NCBI GenBank assembly: GCA_027490345.1
Contig: JAIXYF010000216.1
Coordinates: forward strand, 1 to 9,736
Length of the DNA stretch: 9,736 nt
Reading direction: 5' to 3'
Source: Novosphingobium sp.
Lineage (GTDB): Bacteria; Pseudomonadota; Alphaproteobacteria; Sphingomonadales; Sphingomonadaceae
This document shows, in pieces, positions 6,773 through 9,736 of the stretch. Each line of letters starts with the position of its first letter. The stretch's first letter is position 1. Made by a program: the position numbers and the translations under genes. The notes beneath the pieces are model-generated. The model saw nothing but the letters and a program-made list of their open reading frames with translations, ran no database searches and was not told where the DNA came from.

Positions 6773-8416
6773 GAATTCGCCCCTGGCTGTAAAGACGACG
6801 CGGGCTTTGCCGCGTTCGGAATCGGACAAAGTGGTAAGTGGCACGCCAACGGTCAGCCCGCCGACGAGATGCTTGAACAGGCGCAGCCTGAGGCCGCCGC
6901 CAACGCTGCCGAGCGTGAAGCGCGAGCGCTGTTCGGGCAGCGGATTGATGATGCTGACGACGCCGTAGTCCGCGAAGACATAAGGCCGCAGTTCACCGAC
7001 GAAATCGGGCAGGCTTCCGGCCAGCGAAGGCCCATCGAGCTGCAGCGTGCCGACAATCCCGCGATCGCCGACCGCCTCGGACTGGAAATAGCCGCGTACC
7101 GAGCTTTCGCCGCCAAGGCCGAACTGCTCGTTGGAAACCAGATGGCTATCGGCATATTGCCCGGCCAGCTTGACGATCAGGCTCACGTCATCGGCAATCA
7201 GGCGGCTGTAGGAGGCATCAAGATTGATATGCGCGAAGTTCTCGCGCGCGTTGAAATCGCGCAGCGAAAGCTGATCTTCCAGCGTGCAATTCGCGGTCTG
7301 GGTCAGATCGGCGCAGACAAGCCGCTTGATCACCCGCAGCCCGAGCGTGGCAGCAAGATTGAGATCGAACTCGCCCTTTTCGCCGGGGCGAGAATAGGAA
7401 TAGCCAAGGACCAGCGGAATATAGCGGATCGGCGCTTCGCTCGCGAGTTCGCCCTTGATCACGATGTTCTGCTTGAAGTCCTTGTAATCAAGGCCAAACG
7501 AGAATGTCTGGTCGGCCGTCTCGCCGGCGAGACGATAGATCGCGCGGGCACCGGCCTGGAAGCCGTTACCCAGAACCTGCGTGCCGCCGAGTGCTGCGAT
7601 GTTGCTGTTCGACTTGAAGCCGAAGACCACGAGCGACCACGGCGTGCCGAGCAGCGGCGCGTTGTAGGAAGCGGAAATGACTTCGGTCTGCCGCCGGTCC
7701 TGCGGCGCCACGATATAAGAGCCCGAAAGCGTGTGCCCTGCACCCCACAGATTGGTGTAGCGCAGCGAACCGATCAGACGCAGCCGATCCGTGTTGGGGC
7801 TGTTGTCGTTGTTCAGTTCCAGCGACCCGTGGACCGGGAACGTGTCCTTGACCTTGAGTTCGACATCGATCGCGCCTTCGGTCTTGCTCGGCTTGAACGA
7901 GGGCGTGATGGTCCGATCGGGAACGCGATTGGCTTCGGCCAACTGCTTTTGCAGCGTGGCCAGATTGAGCGGCTTGCCCGCCTCGACTGCGGGAAGCTGG
8001 GCGCGCACTGTATCGGCGGAATGGTATTTCGTGCCGGCAATCCGCACTTCGCCCACCGGCGCCTCGGACACCCGTATCTGGATATAGCCCGCTGCGAAGG
8101 CCGCGTTGTCCTGCGGGGGAATGTCGACCACCGCAGCTTCGTAGCCCTTGGCCGAATAGATATCCTGGAGCGCCTTGCGCGCAGCTTCGAGATCGGCAGC
8201 GGTCTTGTTCTCACCGGTATGGGGATAGACCGCGTTTTCGATCTCGTCGGCGGAGAGGATCGTTGCACCGACAACGTCTATGGCCTCAACGGTGAAGCGT
8301 TCGGGCACGGAAGGCGCATCCTGCGCCTGCGCCTGCGCTGCATACAGCACGGCAGCCCCGGCAACCGAAGCGATCAGCGCGCGCAAGGGCGCAGAGTTAA
8401 ATTCGCCGCAAAACAT
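6770..8416 (-). CDS. TpsB/FhaC/ShlB-type two-partner secretion transporter (Omp85 family)
   Basis: The protein has 548 residues from ATG 8416; a GTG start at 8452 would add 12. I prefer ATG because the extra codons include rare AGA, GGG and CGG and because the signal peptide then has a normal length. The GTG does have a G-rich Shine-Dalgarno (complement of 8456-8462), so it stays possible. Numbering below is from the GTG. The signal peptide ends at AQAQ (about 41-44). POTRA1 (about 52-130) starts RFTVEAIDVVGATILS, and POTRA2 (about 131-205) starts APVGEVRIAGTKYHS. The rest is a 16-strand-type barrel (about 206-560) ending in Phe. The Omp85 loop-6 signature VRGY is at 452-455 (GLGGESSVRGYF). 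Cys380 and Cys389 could form an extracellular-loop disulfide. By family knowledge it binds the TPS domain of its TpsA in the periplasm and exports it. It is the first gene of the operon, and its cognate TpsA lies five genes downstream. Confidence 0.92.
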   Translation of the reverse strand: MFCGEFNSAPLRALIASVAGAAVLYAAQAQAQDAPSVPERFTVEAIDVVGATILSADEIENAVYPHTGENKTAADLEAARKALQDIYSAKGYEAAVVDIPPQDNAAFAAGYIQIRVSEAPVGEVRIAGTKYHSADTVRAQLPAVEAGKPLNLATLQKQLAEANRVPDRTITPSFKPSKTEGAIDVELKVKDTFPVHGSLELNNDNSPNTDRLRLIGSLRYTNLWGAGHTLSGSYIVAPQDRRQTEVISASYNAPLLGTPWSLVVFGFKSNSNIAALGGTQVLGNGFQAGARAIYRLAGETADQTFSFGLDYKDFKQNIVIKGELASEAPIRYIPLVLGYSYSRPGEKGEFDLNLAATLGLRVIKRLVCADLTQTANCTLEDQLSLRDFNARENFAHINLDASYSRLIADDVSLIVKLAGQYADSHLVSNEQFGLGGESSVRGYFQSEAVGDRGIVGTLQLDGPSLAGSLPDFVGELRPYVFADYGVVSIINPLPEQRSRFTLGSVGGGLRLRLFKHLVGGLTVGVPLTTLSDSERGKARVVFTARGEF

Positions 8417-8443
8417 TGCGCATCTGTCCGGAAAAACCGACCC

Positions 8444-8480
8444 CCGATTCACCGACCCCCCCTGGGATCCGATTCACCGA
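8444..8480. repeat. 12-bp direct repeat (period 25) just before tpsB
   Basis: CCGATTCACCGA occurs at 8444-8455 and again at 8469-8480, and a further partial copy (ACCGACCCCC) is at 8436-8445. The spacer holds a seven-C tract (8456-8462) that on the minus strand would act as a G-rich Shine-Dalgarno for GTG 8452. The repeat could be a regulator site or a small local duplication in the leader. Confidence 0.5.
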
Positions 8481-8485
8481 GCCCG

Positions 8486-8501
8486 CATTGGGGTGCCAAT
8501 G
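8486..8501. repeat. Inverted repeat / small hairpin in the tpsB leader
   Basis: CATTGG and CCAATG form a 6-bp perfect stem around the 4-nt loop GGTG. No T-run follows on either strand, so it is not a typical intrinsic terminator. It lies between the 12-bp palindrome and the tpsB start, where it could be a 5' UTR hairpin or a second protein-binding site. Confidence 0.4.
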
Positions 8502-8517
8502 TGTAAGTTTTGCGACG

Positions 8518-8529
8518 AACCTGCAGGTT
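8518..8529. promoter_or_regulatory. Perfect 12-bp palindrome, candidate operator
   Basis: AACCTGCAGGTT is identical to its own reverse complement. It lies in the divergent intergenic region about 100 nt before the tpsB ATG (about 65 nt before the alternative GTG) and about 200 nt before the gspE-like start. A dimeric regulator site is a reasonable guess. No clear -35/-10 pair could be placed next to it, so its role is unproven. Confidence 0.35.
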
Positions 8530-8727
8530 GAAGCATAGCTGCGCAGGAAATGCCGATCTCGCCTAAAGCTTCCGTTTCAGCCATATTTCGGTGCGGTAGT
8601 GCGCAAACAATGGGTTAAAGGGTTGCACGTGCCGGAAACTGTTTTGTCATATGCTGCGCATAAGCGTGACGGCCGCAGGCTTGCCGTTCGGCGGTCGTGC
8701 GTCGCTTCGCGCAAGGCTTGAAGACCC

Positions 8728-9736
8728 ATGTCTGCCCCCATGTCTGCTCTGACCAATTCCATTGCTTCTTCGGCAGATAGCGCCGAAACCGAAGCCATGG
8801 GCGCCGATGGAGGCGCCCTTCCAAACGCGCACGGCAGGCAACTGGACCAAGCCTCTGCCCATGGCGCGGTGGCAGCAGACAGGCATAGCGACATGCAAAA
8901 TAATTACAGCACGGCCGAATCCGCCTCTCTCGCCGGCGATGGGTCCGAAGCCCTCGTCACCATCCTGCGGCGCGAAGCCGCAATGGGCGAGGAGGCGCTG
9001 GCCCGCGCCCGCCTGGTGGAAGCCGAAACCGGCGAAACGCTCGACAAGATCGTCACGCGCCTCGGCCTGATTTCGGAAGACGCGCTGGCCGCTGCGCTGG
9101 CCCGGGCGCTGGGTCTGCCGCTTGTGGACACGGCCAGCTTCCCGGCAGAAAACGCGCCGGTGTCAGAGGTTTCGGCCCCGTTCCTGCGGGATCGCCGCGC
9201 CTTGCCGCTGCGCATCGAAGGCGGCCGGCTGGTGGTCGCCATGGCCAACCCGCTTGATCGGGACGCCGTGGCGGGCCTGGCCTTTGCCACGGGCCTTGCC
9301 GTGGACCGCTGCGTGGCCCGCGGCGGCGACATCGATGCCGCCATCGACCGGCTCTACCGCGCCGAAGCGTCTGCCGAAGTGGAAGACGAAGTCGACGAAG
9401 GCGATCTCGAACGGCTCAAGGACATGGTAAGCGACGCGCCGGTGATCCGCGCGGTCAACCGCCTGATTGCCGACGCGGTCGATGCGCGCGCCTCCGACAT
9501 TCACCTCGAACCGACCGACGACCGTCTGGCCGTGCGCTTCCGCATCGACGGGATGCTGCGCGAAATGCCGCCCAAGCCGCCCGCGATGCGCGCGCCGGTG
9601 GTCAGCCGCATCAAGGTCATGGCGGGCCTCAACATCGCCGAGCGCCGCTTGCCGCAAGACGGCCGTCTGCGCCTCACGGTGCGCGGGCACGAGATCGATC
9701 TGCGTGTGGCGACCGCGCCTTCGATCCATGGCGAGA
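8728..9736 (+). CDS. gspE: GspE/PilB-family secretion ATPase, N-terminal part (runs off the window)
   Basis: 336 codons are visible in one open frame that leaves the right edge. From ATG 8728, residues 1-72 are a low-complexity Ala/Ser/Asp-rich tail. An MshEN/T2SSE N-terminal domain follows (about 73-210), with TLDKIVTRLGLISEDALAAA (104-123) and VVAMANPLDRDAV (169-181). An acidic linker (216-228) precedes the N2 domain, with SDAPVIRAVNRLI (235-247), ASDIHLEP (255-262), FRIDGMLREM (271-280), SRIKVMAGLNIAERRLPQDGR (293-313) and IDLRVATAPSIHGE (323-336). These are hallmark GspE/PilB motifs upstream of Walker A, which is outside the window. By family knowledge it is the cytoplasmic ATPase that powers type II secretion pseudopilus assembly; PilB or MshE are alternatives. 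ATGs at 8740 and 8893 are also in frame. A GAAGA at 8720-8724 is a weak Shine-Dalgarno for 8728. It is transcribed divergently from the tps operon. Confidence 0.85.
   Translation, partial: MSAPMSALTNSIASSADSAETEAMGADGGALPNAHGRQLDQASAHGAVAADRHSDMQNNYSTAESASLAGDGSEALVTILRREAAMGEEALARARLVEAETGETLDKIVTRLGLISEDALAAALARALGLPLVDTASFPAENAPVSEVSAPFLRDRRALPLRIEGGRLVVAMANPLDRDAVAGLAFATGLAVDRCVARGGDIDAAIDRLYRAEASAEVEDEVDEGDLERLKDMVSDAPVIRAVNRLIADAVDARASDIHLEPTDDRLAVRFRIDGMLREMPPKPPAMRAPVVSRIKVMAGLNIAERRLPQDGRLRLTVRGHEIDLRVATAPSIHGE
8799..8818 (+). repeat. GC-rich inverted repeat in the 5' part of the gspE-like frame
   Basis: GGGCGCC (8799-8805) and GGCGCCC (8812-8818) form a 7-bp all-G/C stem with a GATGGA loop. 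It lies in the low-complexity N-terminal tail, before an alternative in-frame ATG at 8893. If translation starts at 8893 this would be a stable hairpin in the leader; otherwise it is coding sequence with a chance stem. Confidence 0.4.

Larger units (their letters stand above)
8417..8727. other. Divergent intergenic region between the tps operon and gspE-like gene
   Basis: These 311 bases hold the palindrome, hairpin and direct repeat listed separately. They should contain promoters for both directions, but I could not find a convincing sigma-70-like pair on either strand. The right half also has a small inverted repeat, TATGC-TGC-GCATA (8650-8662). Short open frames here show no recognisable protein features. 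I see no tRNA, no riboswitch-like structure and no terminator. Confidence 0.6.

Noticed and set aside
5019..6968. Plus-strand open frame of 649 codons opposite the DUF2341-ExbB gene
   Set aside because: It has His/Arg/Asp-rich composition with no domain motifs, and it is antisense to a gene with clear signal peptide, TM and ExbB motifs. It is a shadow of GC-biased codons.
8269..8302. RFTVEA at the mature N-terminus of TpsB as a TonB box
   Set aside because: The pattern is superficially similar, but it coincides with the first beta strand of POTRA1 (hydrophobic alternation leading to VVGA), which explains it fully.
6869..8506. Plus-strand open frame of 545 codons opposite tpsB
   Set aside because: No recognisable motifs and composition typical of an antisense shadow; the minus frame has POTRA domains and the VRGY signature.
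8577..8898. Short minus-strand open frames overlapping the gspE-like 5' end
   Set aside because: They are Arg/Ser/Cys-rich, lack recognisable features and overlap one another and the plus-strand coding frame.

Overview
This GC-rich window has strong third-position G/C bias. Its mix of genes is one I associate with Sphingomonadales (Alphaproteobacteria; Novosphingobium/Sphingobium-like). That assignment is an inference from protein style, since no rRNA or other marker is present.

Layout. Positions 1-8416 hold six genes on the minus strand, all transcribed right to left with very tight junctions. In transcription order they are: a TpsB/FhaC-type Omp85 transporter (8416-6770); a DUF2341/LamG-like domain protein fused to an ExbB/TolQ proton channel (6770-4998); ExbD (4985-4578); a TonB-like energy transducer with a 13-proline tract (4543-3815); a putative outer-membrane porin (3783-1990); and the N-terminal 643 codons of a TpsA-type filamentous-haemagglutinin exoprotein (1929 to beyond position 1). 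The junctions are a 1-nt TGATG overlap, then gaps of 12, 34, 31 and 60 nt, so a single operon is likely. A regulatory-looking intergenic region (about 8417-8727) carries a perfect 12-bp palindrome, a 16-nt hairpin and a 12-bp direct repeat. It separates this operon from a divergent plus-strand gene for a GspE/PilB-type secretion ATPase (8728 to beyond 9736).

How the parts may work together. TpsB and TpsA form a two-partner (type Vb) secretion pair, a pathway normally regarded as independent of TonB. Here a complete TonB-ExbB-ExbD energy module and an outer-membrane porin lie between the transporter gene and its exoprotein gene. The ExbB is unusual: it has a Sec signal peptide and a periplasmic region of about 335 residues that resembles a sugar-binding or lectin fold, and it lacks the conserved TM3 glutamate of classical ExbB/TolQ. 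The most interesting hypothesis is a dedicated PMF-coupled secretion or surface-assembly machine in which TonB acts on TpsB, the porin or TpsA. The sequence shows the gene arrangement directly; the energy coupling is inference.
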